Shown in pieces: positions 17,167-25,491 of a stretch of DNA of 52,494 nt. The notes below the pieces were generated by a model. That model had not been told where the DNA came from and searched no databases. It was given only the letters and a program-made list of their open reading frames with translations. Each line of letters opens with the position of its first letter. The first letter of the stretch is position 1. The stretch is from contig JAHDDV010000003.1 of the NCBI GenBank assembly GCA_020629205.1, positions 2,274-54,767 on the forward strand. The letters are read 5' to 3'. A program made the translations under genes and the position numbers. The stretch is from Chitinophagales bacterium (lineage in GTDB: Bacteria; Bacteroidota; Bacteroidia; Chitinophagales; UBA2359).

Positions 17167-17203
17167 CCATAGGGCAAAAAAAAGTGCGGGAAAATTCCCG
17201 CAC
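17167..17203 (-). terminator. strong intrinsic terminator of an orphan minus-strand transcript
   Basis: Read on the minus strand, GTGCGGGAA and TTCCCGCAC form a 9-bp GC-rich stem with a short loop, followed immediately by eight T residues. No protein-coding gene lies upstream of it on that strand, so it must end a non-coding or very short transcript. Confidence 0.8.
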
Positions 17204-17541
17204 CCCAAAAATTCAAATAAGGTAATTCACTGTATTAAGTACCTACTCTCTAGGACCATGATCTTTAACCTCGGTTCATAAACTCATCATGTCCATGCCA
17301 CATATCATTCCTGGCTACTTCTTGACCGGGGTACTCTCCCACCCTGGTCCTCCACAAACTCTCTCTACAACATTTGGAGTAGCCCACTCGTCGATACTTT
17401 AGCGTACGGTTGCCCTATCTGTCTCTTTTCGTTAATAAACTGACCCATAGTCTTGAATACTCTAAATCCTCATAAAAAGCATTGCGACTACTGGTACTCT
17501 TAGGGCAAGCACCAAGCCAAGCAAAGGCTGGATACCACTAA
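17167..17541 (-). ncRNA. candidate structured non-coding RNA of about 375 nt, family not recognised
   Basis: This gene-free stretch has the layout of an RNA gene on the minus strand: a sigma70-like promoter (TTGACA at 17576-17571, 17-base spacer, TATAGC at 17553-17548), then about 375 bases, then a strong terminator. Several hairpins are visible by eye: TGGTGCT/AGTACCA near the 5' end, GACC-GGGT/ACCC-GGTC in the middle, and GGACATGAT/ATCATGGTCC enclosing AACC-GA-GGTT. It lacks tmRNA ends, the RNase P GAGGAAAGTCC box and the SRP GNAR region. Short frames exist (a 27-codon one starting MGQFINEKRQ), so a tiny peptide cannot be excluded. Boundaries are estimates. Confidence 0.55.
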
Positions 17542-17547
17542 AAATTT

Positions 17548-17576
17548 GCTATAGATGCTAGCAGCTTGATTGTCAA
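17548..17576 (-). promoter_or_regulatory. promoter-like element for the orphan RNA (TTGACA-17-TATAGC)
   Basis: TTGACA and TATAGC are separated by exactly 17 bases on the minus strand. This is nearer to the general sigma70 consensus than to the TAnnTTTG pattern seen before protein genes here. Confidence 0.5.
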
Positions 17577-17821
17577 CACATAGAGGATTACAGACCATCT
17601 GTCTGCTCGTTTTGGAAAGTGAATTACAGTACGAAGTTGGACAAAATCAAAAACAAATGACCTTCCCATCGACCTTCAACAAGCTGGTAGCTTAACATGA
17701 AGAATAGGGGCTGGCGCTCACAATGGCTAAGGAGGAAAATCACCTTTCAGAAAGGTAGATACCTGGATATGAGAAATATGCGAATTAACATCTCAACTTA
17801 TGAAATGCATATGCGAAGTCG

Positions 17822-17829
17822 TAGTTTTG
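17822..17829 (+). promoter_or_regulatory. putative -7 box (TAGTTTTG) for the T9SS propeller gene
   Basis: TAGTTTTG fits TAnnTTTG and lies 31 bases before the ATG at 17861. No convincing -33 element is visible. The stretch 17577-17821 otherwise holds only a small ACCTTT/AAAGGT hairpin. Confidence 0.35.
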
Positions 17830-17860
17830 CACTATCTCCTAAACTAATCTAAACCTAGGC

Positions 17861-20773
17861 ATGTACAATATCAAGACTTATCTCCTGAGAACCTATCTGC
17901 TAATCGGCCTTTCTTGCTTTCTGGGAACAAGCATTTTTGCCCAAGATGATTACAATAATCCCCCTGCTTGGGAAAACATCACGCTCTTTGGTGGAGACGG
18001 CCGTGACCAAGTCACTGATGTAGCTGCCAACAGCACTGGTTCTATTTTCGTTGCCGGACATTTTGCCGGAGTCATCGGAGAAGGCACTGTCGAAAACGTA
18101 TCACTGGGCATTTTTGATGGGTTCCTCGTCCGAATTGAGGAGGAAAACGGAAGCCCAATTTGGTATCATACAATTAGCGGCGATAAGGCAACTTCATCTA
18201 TAAAAGGGCTTCGGGTCTGCAGCGATGAGCAAGGGATGGTTTATGTTGCTGGCACATACACCGATTGTGAAGCCATCACTATAAATGAACTCGAAGTTAG
18301 TACAGACAGTCCTCAAGGGTATTTTATTGCAAAGTTAGATCAAGATGGCAACACTGTTTATATTCAAGGCCGAGAGGACGCGAGTATTAATACTGTAGCT
18401 AGCATAGCGGCCAATTCAAACTTCGCCTATTTGGTCCTTTCGCAAAATGATGACACGGGGCTGGGAATCGTACATAATAATCAAGGTAATTTTCTCAATA
18501 ACATTACTTCCTCATCCATTTTTGTGGATGTAAAGGCTTCACAAAACGCGGTCTACTGGGGAATCAATTTGCCAGCCGATGATGTCTTTGAAGGGACTAG
18601 CATTCCAAGTCAAAACGCCTACCGGGAAGCCATGGTCGTAAAGACCGACATTAGCGCTTCAAATGTAAACTGGACACAAAGAATGGGCAGTCTTCTTAAT
18701 GGAGCAGTAGTGGTCTTGCAAACAATTGCACTTGACAATGAGGAAAATGTATACATGAGTGGATACACTAGAAGCAGCATTTACCTCGACAATGGAGATA
18801 TCATTGGTGCTGATGGACAAGACAATCTTTTTGTCGCGAAAATTAACTCACCGGGAGAAACAGGCTGGGCGCTTGCTTCAACTGCTGACAGTGATACAAG
18901 AGTCTATGGACAAAAGCTGGCCTGCACTGACTATGAAGAGGTACTATTGTATTATTCCACGCGTGGCCTAAACTACTTCATCGATAACTATACAAGCGAT
19001 TCAGAAAACAACGTGCTTTCCCTCTCCCCTGAGGGCGAAGTTCAGGCAATTTATAGCCTGCCTTATGCTACCGCAGTGCTGGAAGGCACGGATCAATTTT
19101 ACGTGAGCAATACCACGACAACGGGTGTCGAGCTAAGCCAAATTGACCTCGATGGTCAAGTCAATTGGGAATGGGACACTTATCACGAATCCGGCACTAC
19201 TCGCCCCTCAGGAGGATTGATTAGTGACAGCCAGGGCAATATCTTCTCGCTCGGTACAGGTTCCGGATTCATGGAGGTCGGTGGCGAAACCCTCACACTG
19301 GGAGATGATAACTCCGTCTTGCTGGTTAAACATGCCTCGGATGGCTCAGCAGTCGAAGCCTACCATGCCGTTTGTACCGGCGAGGCTAGAGTTGAAAACT
19401 ATGGACAGGCTCTTGCCACAGACCATGAAGACAATATCCTCATTTCCGCCAACTTCGTGGGCACTTTGGACTTGGGAAATGGCCAGATTTTGGACAGCGA
19501 AGATGGGCGCAGTGTTTTGATAAAGCTTAATCAGAACCTATTTCCCATTTGGCACAAACAATTTATCTCCGAAGACGTGCAGGGTTTAGTCAGCAATAGC
19601 CAAGGGGAGATCTTCATGTCTGGTCGCTATGATGATAAAGGCTTTACTTACCAAAATCAGAGTTTCGAAGCAGCTGAAGGAAGCTTCAACAATTTCCTCA
19701 TCAAGATAGATCAGGATGGCAACCTGCTCTGGGCAAAGGATATAGAAGGTAGCAGTGTAGAATACATCACTCTTATAGACCTGGATGAAGATGGCAATCT
19801 GTACTCATTTGGGGAATATGTGTCTCAGTATATCAATATTGGCGGCACAGAATTCGACAGTGGAATTGAGGACAGCAAATTAGTGCAATGCAAGTTCAAC
19901 CCGCAAGGAGATTTGCTTTGGACAAAAATACCTGGCTCCGGAGCCTCTGCGGGATATTGGCCTACTGCTGCAAAGACAGATGAAGATGGCAACTGCTATG
20001 TCATTGGATCTGCCAGCAATGGACTTAGCATGGGAGGTGTGACCTTTACCCATCCAGATCCTGAAAACACAAATTACTTCCACCACTTTCTAGCAAAATT
20101 CAACAGTGATGGGGAAGTGCTTTGGTTAAATCCTATCTACCAAGACAACTACTATTTCATGGCCAGCCAGATAGCACTGGATGCAGAGGGTAATGCTTAC
20201 ATCGGTGGTCAATACGGCAGTCAAATTAATTTCAATAGCTTACATATTCTTGAAGGCTCAGCTACTACCCGATCCCTATATTACATGAGTTGCAGTCCTG
20301 AGGGAGAAGTGAAGTGGATCAAGAATGTCCCTAATGTTGGGAGTTCTCCTGCCTTTGGTCGCGGTTGTTTGGTCATTGACAACAAGTCCTACTTCGCTGG
20401 ATCGTCTTCCGCCAATTTGGAGTTTGATCAGCAGACCCGCTACTTCCCGGCCTTAAATGGTTTTATCGCTCGGGTGGACAACAGTCTGGAAATCATCAAC
20501 ATATCCAACTTAGAGACAACAAAAGATGCCCAACTTGCCCCAAATCCAGCCCTCGATCAGACACAGATTTCATTTACTTTGACTGAGTCTAAACACACCC
20601 AGTTACGAATTCTGGCCGCAGACGGGCAGTTGGTTCAAAGCCATTCACTCGGCGTTCTGACTGCCGGGGCACAACAGCATTCCATCGACACGGAGCACTT
20701 GAGTCCAGGCATCTATGTGATCGAGCTGATCGCTGGACAAGACCTGATGCGTGCAAAACTATCCAAGCAGTAA
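17861..20773 (+). CDS. large secreted beta-propeller (SBBP-like) protein with T9SS type A sorting domain
   Basis: A 970-residue exported protein. The signal peptide is MYNIKTYLLRTYLLIGLSCF..., ending near SIFAQ. The body consists of repeats of about 50-60 residues with the pattern D-x-x-GN-x-Y-x-x-G (TDEDGNCYVIGSASNG, LDAEGNAYIGGQYGS, LDEDGNLYSFGEY), typical of SBBP/beta-propeller blades. The C-terminal 80 residues form a type A sorting domain (LAPNPALDQTQISFTL ... LSPGIYVIELIAGQ), so T9SS should export it and attach it to the surface. No catalytic residues are apparent; a binding or structural role is likely. It is monocistronic, between the orphan RNA and a pair of long-hairpin repeats. Confidence 0.85.
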   Translation: MYNIKTYLLRTYLLIGLSCFLGTSIFAQDDYNNPPAWENITLFGGDGRDQVTDVAANSTGSIFVAGHFAGVIGEGTVENVSLGIFDGFLVRIEEENGSPIWYHTISGDKATSSIKGLRVCSDEQGMVYVAGTYTDCEAITINELEVSTDSPQGYFIAKLDQDGNTVYIQGREDASINTVASIAANSNFAYLVLSQNDDTGLGIVHNNQGNFLNNITSSSIFVDVKASQNAVYWGINLPADDVFEGTSIPSQNAYREAMVVKTDISASNVNWTQRMGSLLNGAVVVLQTIALDNEENVYMSGYTRSSIYLDNGDIIGADGQDNLFVAKINSPGETGWALASTADSDTRVYGQKLACTDYEEVLLYYSTRGLNYFIDNYTSDSENNVLSLSPEGEVQAIYSLPYATAVLEGTDQFYVSNTTTTGVELSQIDLDGQVNWEWDTYHESGTTRPSGGLISDSQGNIFSLGTGSGFMEVGGETLTLGDDNSVLLVKHASDGSAVEAYHAVCTGEARVENYGQALATDHEDNILISANFVGTLDLGNGQILDSEDGRSVLIKLNQNLFPIWHKQFISEDVQGLVSNSQGEIFMSGRYDDKGFTYQNQSFEAAEGSFNNFLIKIDQDGNLLWAKDIEGSSVEYITLIDLDEDGNLYSFGEYVSQYINIGGTEFDSGIEDSKLVQCKFNPQGDLLWTKIPGSGASAGYWPTAAKTDEDGNCYVIGSASNGLSMGGVTFTHPDPENTNYFHHFLAKFNSDGEVLWLNPIYQDNYYFMASQIALDAEGNAYIGGQYGSQINFNSLHILEGSATTRSLYYMSCSPEGEVKWIKNVPNVGSSPAFGRGCLVIDNKSYFAGSSSANLEFDQQTRYFPALNGFIARVDNSLEIINISNLETTKDAQLAPNPALDQTQISFTLTESKHTQLRILAADGQLVQSHSLGVLTAGAQQHSIDTEHLSPGIYVIELIAGQDLMRAKLSKQ

Positions 20774-20802
20774 ACATCGCCAGGAGTCAGGATCGGTGAA
20801 AA

Positions 20803-20978
20803 CTAGCCCCGATCGCAGCGGTATGGATGGCTCAGCGCCCGTCAGCGAAAGCCGGCCAGTGGTGGCTCGACGTAAGGAGAGACGCCAATGGCCGAGCTGA
20901 AGCAGGGCGCTGGGCCATCCATTTTAGCGTAGAGCGGGACGGAAGATGAAAGGAGCAAAACTGCTGGGCTACAAAAAA
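20803..20978 (-). repeat. long-hairpin repeat, copy 1 (minus orientation)
   Basis: An imperfect hairpin of 100 bases (20823-20922) with outer arms ATGGATGG/CCATCCAT, middle arms CTCAGCGCCC/GGGCGCTGGG and inner arms GGCCAGTGG/CCAATGGCC. Read on the minus strand, the apical loop contains GTCTCTCC...GTCGAGCC. It is flanked by TTTTTTG-AGC on one side and GATCGGGGCTA on the other, as in the copies at 21020 and 52274. Confidence 0.75.
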
Positions 20979-21019
20979 TTACAACATAACGAATTGCCCA
21001 TATCTAATTTAATTATTTC

Positions 21020-21206
21020 TTTTTTTGGAGCAAACCAGTATTCGGTCGTGGCTTCTTTCGTCCTGCTCTACGCTCCAATGAAGGCACCTCGGTACAGCTG
21101 CCTGTATCCACTAGCCGGGTCTCTCCGCCTGCGCTCCGAGCCCCGGCTAGTGGCACAGGCAGTCTGCACCGAAGCACCTTCATTTCCTCTTCGATCAGGG
21201 CTATTG
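21020..21206 (+). repeat. long-hairpin repeat, copy 2 (plus orientation, head to head with copy 1)
   Basis: A 108-base hairpin (21077-21184) in which about 32 positions pair in blocks: AATGAAGG, GGT, CAG, GCCTGT and CCACTAGCCGGG with their complements. The loop is TCTCTCCGCCTGCGCTCCGAG. It begins with TTTTTTTGGAGCAA and ends with GATCAGGGCTAT. Copy 1 lies 41 bases away in the opposite orientation. The two overlapping ORFs of the track here (20946-21248 and 21013-21294) are by-products of this GC-rich palindrome. Confidence 0.8.
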
Positions 21207-21251
21207 ATGACTGACCGGACTCGTGGCGATAAGGGCAACTGGCCTTAACTA

Positions 21252-21284
21252 CTAGTGGTGCGAACTTTGTTTGCGTAGCACTAG
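21252..21284. repeat. CTAG-bounded palindromic repeat, compact copy 2
   Basis: Imperfect 33-base palindrome CTAGTG...CACTAG sharing the GCAAACAAAGT core with 15121-15153. It lies at the 3' end of the minus-strand gene at 21281, whose TAG stop codon is part of the repeat's CTAG end. Confidence 0.7.
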
Positions 21285-22558
21285 TAAACTCCAATAAAAG
21301 CGACTTCGTAGGTAAAACGTGACTCCATCAGGAGCGTTTCCCCATCCTCTTGCACTATTTCCGCCTTGGCCAAACCAAGAATTTGATACACTGCCACTCC
21401 ATCATTTCCCAGCTGAGCAGGGAACTGCACATTGATATGGCTAAATGTTTGTTCCGAATCCTGATTAAAATCAAATGGAAGTCGAGCATTGAAGCCGTTT
21501 CCAGTGATCAGGAAATCAATGGAGGAGATTCGGGCATTTTCAAAAGTTCCTGACTTTTCCAATCCGTGCTGAAAAGACATCATGTAAGTTGCTTCCTTGT
21601 TTTCACTGCCGGCAAAACCCTTTGATGGAGGCTTACGTGGGTGGGCTCTCGGAAAGAAGGAAAATACAGCAGTCTGCTTTCCCTTATGATTGGTCTGGAG
21701 CAGCCATCGATGTGTGCCTTTCATACCATTTTCAAACTCCATTGCCACTGCTACTTCTCTGAGCCCCGGCTTCTGTTTTGCTTGCTTGAAGCTGGTCTTG
21801 AATTTCTGATTCCTTACTGGTTTTTCGCCAGATTCCTCCTCCTCTGCACAAGCAAAAGAGATCCCATTTTCAAAGAACTCGACTAGTTCCGGGCGCTTGA
21901 CGGGATTGCTCAAAAGTGGCTGAGTGGGCATTTCTTTCTTAATGGTAAACATGGCAGTACGAATACCACGGGCTCGAAGCATTGGCTGACCCACTAGATT
22001 TTGGCCGAAAGTCAGGTGAACCATTGAGCTGTATTTATAGATAAATCGAACCAGTACTATTGGTCTGCCTGAGACCTCATTGCCCATGGTATCTACAACT
22101 GACAATGATAGTCGCAGCCGATGCGCTGGAGTAAGCATTCCGTCCCTTCCAGGGCGATATCGTCGCTTCAGATTTGACGACCATCTTACCTTGAGGAATC
22201 CGAGTTTGGCACCTTCCTGCAAGCAATAAGCAAAGTCTTCCTTCTCTCCTTTCCACTTGCGAAAGACATGCTTCATCGGGAAGCCACCTTGCTTTCGTTT
22301 GAGATTCCAGTTTCCTAAGTGATCGATCACTGGATCTTCTTTACCGGGATCTGCACCTGGCCTAAATGTGACATGGTACAGCAATTCCTCGCTGACATCA
22401 TCAAGAATGCGAAGAACAATGCGGTCATCAGATCCGGGTAAATCCCCCTTTGCATTTCGCAAGTGCTCAATTAGCATGACGTATATCCCCCCTTGTCTTG
22501 CCCTTTGAATCTTTGAAGTCTCGAGTTGGGAGAAGGAGACTAATGACTTATCTATCAT
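21281..22558 (-). CDS. hypothetical protein, 425 residues
   Basis: I do not recognise this protein. It has no signal peptide and no membrane segment, and is rich in Lys, Arg and Glu with beta-type alternation (IVLRILDDVSEELLYHVTFRP, HRLRLSLSVVDTMGNE). A Lys-rich low-complexity stretch (EKPVRNQKFKTSFKQAKQK) occupies about residues 255-280, followed by a second beta-rich domain of about 150 residues. It stands alone between a T9SS gene and the long-hairpin repeat pair; the TAG stop lies inside a palindromic repeat, so the native C-terminus may have been altered by the insertion. A cytoplasmic location is inferred only from the lack of export signals. Confidence 0.65.
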   Translation of the reverse strand: MIDKSLVSFSQLETSKIQRARQGGIYVMLIEHLRNAKGDLPGSDDRIVLRILDDVSEELLYHVTFRPGADPGKEDPVIDHLGNWNLKRKQGGFPMKHVFRKWKGEKEDFAYCLQEGAKLGFLKVRWSSNLKRRYRPGRDGMLTPAHRLRLSLSVVDTMGNEVSGRPIVLVRFIYKYSSMVHLTFGQNLVGQPMLRARGIRTAMFTIKKEMPTQPLLSNPVKRPELVEFFENGISFACAEEEESGEKPVRNQKFKTSFKQAKQKPGLREVAVAMEFENGMKGTHRWLLQTNHKGKQTAVFSFFPRAHPRKPPSKGFAGSENKEATYMMSFQHGLEKSGTFENARISSIDFLITGNGFNARLPFDFNQDSEQTFSHINVQFPAQLGNDGVAVYQILGLAKAEIVQEDGETLLMESRFTYEVAFIGVY

Positions 22559-22628
22559 GGGGATGAAGGTATCGAATAGTTACTGAGTTTCAAGGATTTT
22601 CATCTGATCCTTCGACCACAGAAACTTG

Positions 22629-24770
22629 CTAAGGCGCTGAACAGACCAAGAATCGCTCAGCTGGCAAAAGGGAATGCGGCAAATATAGCAGATACAGACC
22701 TGCGGCCAGATCAGAAACATCTACCTCCAGTTTCCCGGAATTTGTTTTGGGAAACTCCTGGGAATGCACTAGCTGCCCTTGCAGATTTCGAATCTCCAAT
22801 CCTTCAACAGGATAGGGTGACTGCCAATGTAGTTGAATACGATTAGTCGTGGGATTGGGGAAGAGTTCAAGAGATGCATTCACAGGAGATTGGTCTGTGT
22901 TGTCTACGATGATGGGATCATTACAGATGCCTGACTCATCAAGCACCAGCATTCCAGAATTGCTGGTTGCGACCAGAATATTGCCGGCAGGATCTTCGGT
23001 AACGGAATGAACCGAAGTGATATCTGCATCAAGGTATTGCTGTGCAACATTGATAAGGCCTTCTCCTTCAAGCAGGAATAGGCCTGCACTAGCTGCTACC
23101 CATATACGCCCCTGGCTGTCTCTCAGGACATCATTGATATATACCCACGTATCGGGATCATCGATCGGATAGTAACTTTGCAAGTTGTCTTGCCCGTCGA
23201 TGATATGCAATGCAGCTCTGGTGTAGAGATACAGGAGTTCCTGATCTTGCTCAATACCCCAAATCGGATCACCGGTTTCGATCTCTTCCGGAAGTGGAAA
23301 AGTCGTCCAGTTTTCACCTTGTTTATGATGCAGCTGCGAAAGACTGGCAATCCAGATATCTTGTGAATTTAGGGCTTCAATATATCTGGGCTGAGCAACT
23401 GATGGTGGAAGCGGAAAAGACTCGAGCGTATCACCCTGATAGATATGATAGTTTGCAGGATTGCTTTGCAAGAGGTATGGAATTCCTTCCTCGTCAAGGG
23501 AAAGATCGGTGTAATTGTCCATCGGAGTGACCGTCACTTCTGAATCCTGAATCTTGACTAGTCTTTGGTAGAAGCGAGCCCAGCCGGTTCCATCCGGTGC
23601 CAGATCAAACTCATACATGAAGGATTGCTCAAAGAGCTCTTGCAGGTCGTAGAAGTGTCTCTGATCCTCTTGCCAGTATCCGATGTAATCTTCTCCGGCA
23701 AACCAGCATTTCCCCTGTGAATCGCAGGAGAGCAATTCAAGCGCAGGCTCGAGTGCATAGAATTGCTCATGTATGGCGAAGTCGCAACTTTCTTCATCGA
23801 TAGAATGAGCCAGCCCGGAAGAGCTAGCTGCCATCATCTTTTGATCCTGCATAGCGAGTTTTCTGACAGAAATATGACTGTCTTGAGAATTAAGTACAGG
23901 ATGTACCTCGATATCATTTCCATCAAAAAAACAAAGGGCACCTTTGGCATTATCATTATAGACATCCTGTACACAAGAAATCCAGGCACCTTCATTCGTT
24001 ATGCATACATCGCTGATTACATCATAGGGCAAATCACTATTATAGCTGCTATACTGAATCCAATGCTCACCGTCAAAATAGAAGAAGCCCATTCCATATT
24101 CAAAAACGCCCAATATACCCAGATAGATTCGGCCATTGCCGACTTCCACCGACGAAATATAAGCCTCACCGCCAAAGATGCCAATCTGCTCAGCGCTGAA
24201 GGGTCTATGCCAGCTAGTGCCATCATAGGTGTAAAGCCCTCCGTCTGCAGCTATCCAAAGCAGACCATTGTCATCTACAGTTGCAGCATGGAAGTATTCG
24301 ATCGTTGTGGAGTCTACACCAATTGTCATCAGCTCCAAGGAGCCATTCTGGTATTGAAAAAGTTGCCCCGACCAGCTGCCAAAAAGATCGCCTGAAGCAT
24401 TCTGCAAAATGGAATGTAAGCCCCCTCCTTCATTGGGAGTCTCTACTAATTCCCATTCCATATTGAGCAAAGACAGTTTAATAAGATTGGGAGATTGCAC
24501 AATCCAGAGATTGTCTTCCGTGTCCAAATGTAGATCTGGTACATAGTTGCCAGTCAAAGGAGAGTTCATGCTTGTCCAATGCCATTCTTGTTCAAAATCA
24601 GCATTTAGTTTTTTGAGGCCTCCCCATGTAGCCACATAATAGTTGCCATCATGTTGCACAAAGTCATTGACATTATTGGTTGCAACCATATTGCACCATG
24701 GCCCTTCCTGAGCAAGGAGACTTAGATAAGGCAAGAAAGACAGTAGAAAGCAATAGCAAAACTTTTTCAT
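22629..24770 (-). CDS. secreted two-component-regulator-type propeller protein with T9SS sorting domain
   Basis: A 713-residue exported protein. The signal peptide MKKFCYCFLLSFLPYLSLLAQ is clear. The body has propeller repeats of the regulator/YVTN type with D-x-x-G-x-L/I-W-I/V-A/G motifs (LDTEDNLWIVQS, VDDNGLLWIAADGGLYTYDG, RDSQGRIWVAASAGLFLLEG). The C-terminus is a type A sorting domain (LELFPNPTTNRIQLHW ... LAAGLYLLYLPH). Unlike hybrid two-component regulators, it has no histidine kinase or DNA-binding domain, so it is a stand-alone secreted propeller. Possible roles are adhesion or glycan binding. It is separated from the 425-residue gene by 70 bases on the same strand. Confidence 0.85.
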   Translation of the reverse strand: MKKFCYCFLLSFLPYLSLLAQEGPWCNMVATNNVNDFVQHDGNYYVATWGGLKKLNADFEQEWHWTSMNSPLTGNYVPDLHLDTEDNLWIVQSPNLIKLSLLNMEWELVETPNEGGGLHSILQNASGDLFGSWSGQLFQYQNGSLELMTIGVDSTTIEYFHAATVDDNGLLWIAADGGLYTYDGTSWHRPFSAEQIGIFGGEAYISSVEVGNGRIYLGILGVFEYGMGFFYFDGEHWIQYSSYNSDLPYDVISDVCITNEGAWISCVQDVYNDNAKGALCFFDGNDIEVHPVLNSQDSHISVRKLAMQDQKMMAASSSGLAHSIDEESCDFAIHEQFYALEPALELLSCDSQGKCWFAGEDYIGYWQEDQRHFYDLQELFEQSFMYEFDLAPDGTGWARFYQRLVKIQDSEVTVTPMDNYTDLSLDEEGIPYLLQSNPANYHIYQGDTLESFPLPPSVAQPRYIEALNSQDIWIASLSQLHHKQGENWTTFPLPEEIETGDPIWGIEQDQELLYLYTRAALHIIDGQDNLQSYYPIDDPDTWVYINDVLRDSQGRIWVAASAGLFLLEGEGLINVAQQYLDADITSVHSVTEDPAGNILVATSNSGMLVLDESGICNDPIIVDNTDQSPVNASLELFPNPTTNRIQLHWQSPYPVEGLEIRNLQGQLVHSQEFPKTNSGKLEVDVSDLAAGLYLLYLPHSLLPAERFLVCSAP

Positions 24771-24863
24771 GGGGTCAATTTAGGCTAACATGGCTTCGGA
24801 GGACAGGGATAAATTCGTGTAAAAAGGGGAAATTTACAAGACCAGCCACTTGCCCTAAGCCCA

Positions 24864-25415
24864 TTAGACTGTCTGGACTGCATTGCTGCAGGCCTTTTCC
24901 GCTTGAAGCAGATGTCTACGTTGGTGCTCGATGGTAAAGATCAAGGTTTCGGCTATACTCAATTTGAAGAACTTCAGAAACTCGATCGGTACCAGCTTCT
25001 GGTTGATATCCATAGCCGCTGACTGCTCAATCAGCTTGCACAATTGCTCTTGATGCATAAGGAACGCTTTAACGCAGTCTTTGCTCAATTGGCTACTAAG
25101 GGGGTTCATGCGTTTTAGGGTTTTCTGGGCCTTATATGTATCGAGCGAGACAGCTTCAATGGATTTGCGACCCATGAAATGCAGTTTAATATTTTCCTGG
25201 GGATTGGACCTTGCTTTATTGATCGCTTGTTCCAAGGCCGGAAGATAATAGGCCGCATACAAGTTCAAGTGTTGTATGCATTCAAAGGCGCTCCAGCTAG
25301 ACGCTGATGCTTTCCAGTTCAGCTCCTGATCGTCCTTGCCCAAAAGCTGCTTGGCTGCTGCAATTGCCTCATCGCACTGAGCTTTGAGCTGCTTGTATTT
25401 TTGCTTAGTATTCAT
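24864..25415 (-). CDS. DinB-family protein
   Basis: A 183-residue four-helix-bundle protein of the DinB/YfiT superfamily. The metal-ligand histidines sit at the expected places: first in CIQHLNLY (about residue 48) and the second pair in IEHQRRHLLQ near residue 165. Members act as metal-dependent thiol transferases or related enzymes; in bacillithiol producers some are S-transferases, and this genome encodes BshB1 at 51368, but a link is conjecture. It follows the Crp/Fnr gene by 76 bases on the same strand and may be co-transcribed with it. Confidence 0.78.
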   Translation of the reverse strand: MNTKQKYKQLKAQCDEAIAAAKQLLGKDDQELNWKASASSWSAFECIQHLNLYAAYYLPALEQAINKARSNPQENIKLHFMGRKSIEAVSLDTYKAQKTLKRMNPLSSQLSKDCVKAFLMHQEQLCKLIEQSAAMDINQKLVPIEFLKFFKLSIAETLIFTIEHQRRHLLQAEKACSNAVQTV

Positions 25416-25491
25416 CCGTTCTTGTTTTGATTATCGATTGCGTTCTACTTACAAAAGTAGGCGAAAAGTCACTGCAAAAAATTGACCGGGA

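Noticed and set aside
17167-17541. tmRNA, RNase P RNA or SRP RNA as identity of the orphan transcript
   Set aside because: No tmRNA acceptor/T-arm ends or tag frame, no GAGGAAAGTCC box, and no SRP domain IV sequence on the minus strand.
20803-21206. Integron attC array
   Set aside because: Architecture (variable stems, fixed ends) is similar, but core GTTRRRY/RYYYAAC sites are not visible, no integrase is present, and the loop is conserved, unlike attC.
20946-21294. Two overlapping ORFs (100 and 93 residues) on opposite strands
   Set aside because: Both lie in the GC-rich long-hairpin repeat, whose palindromic nature opens both strands; no protein character.
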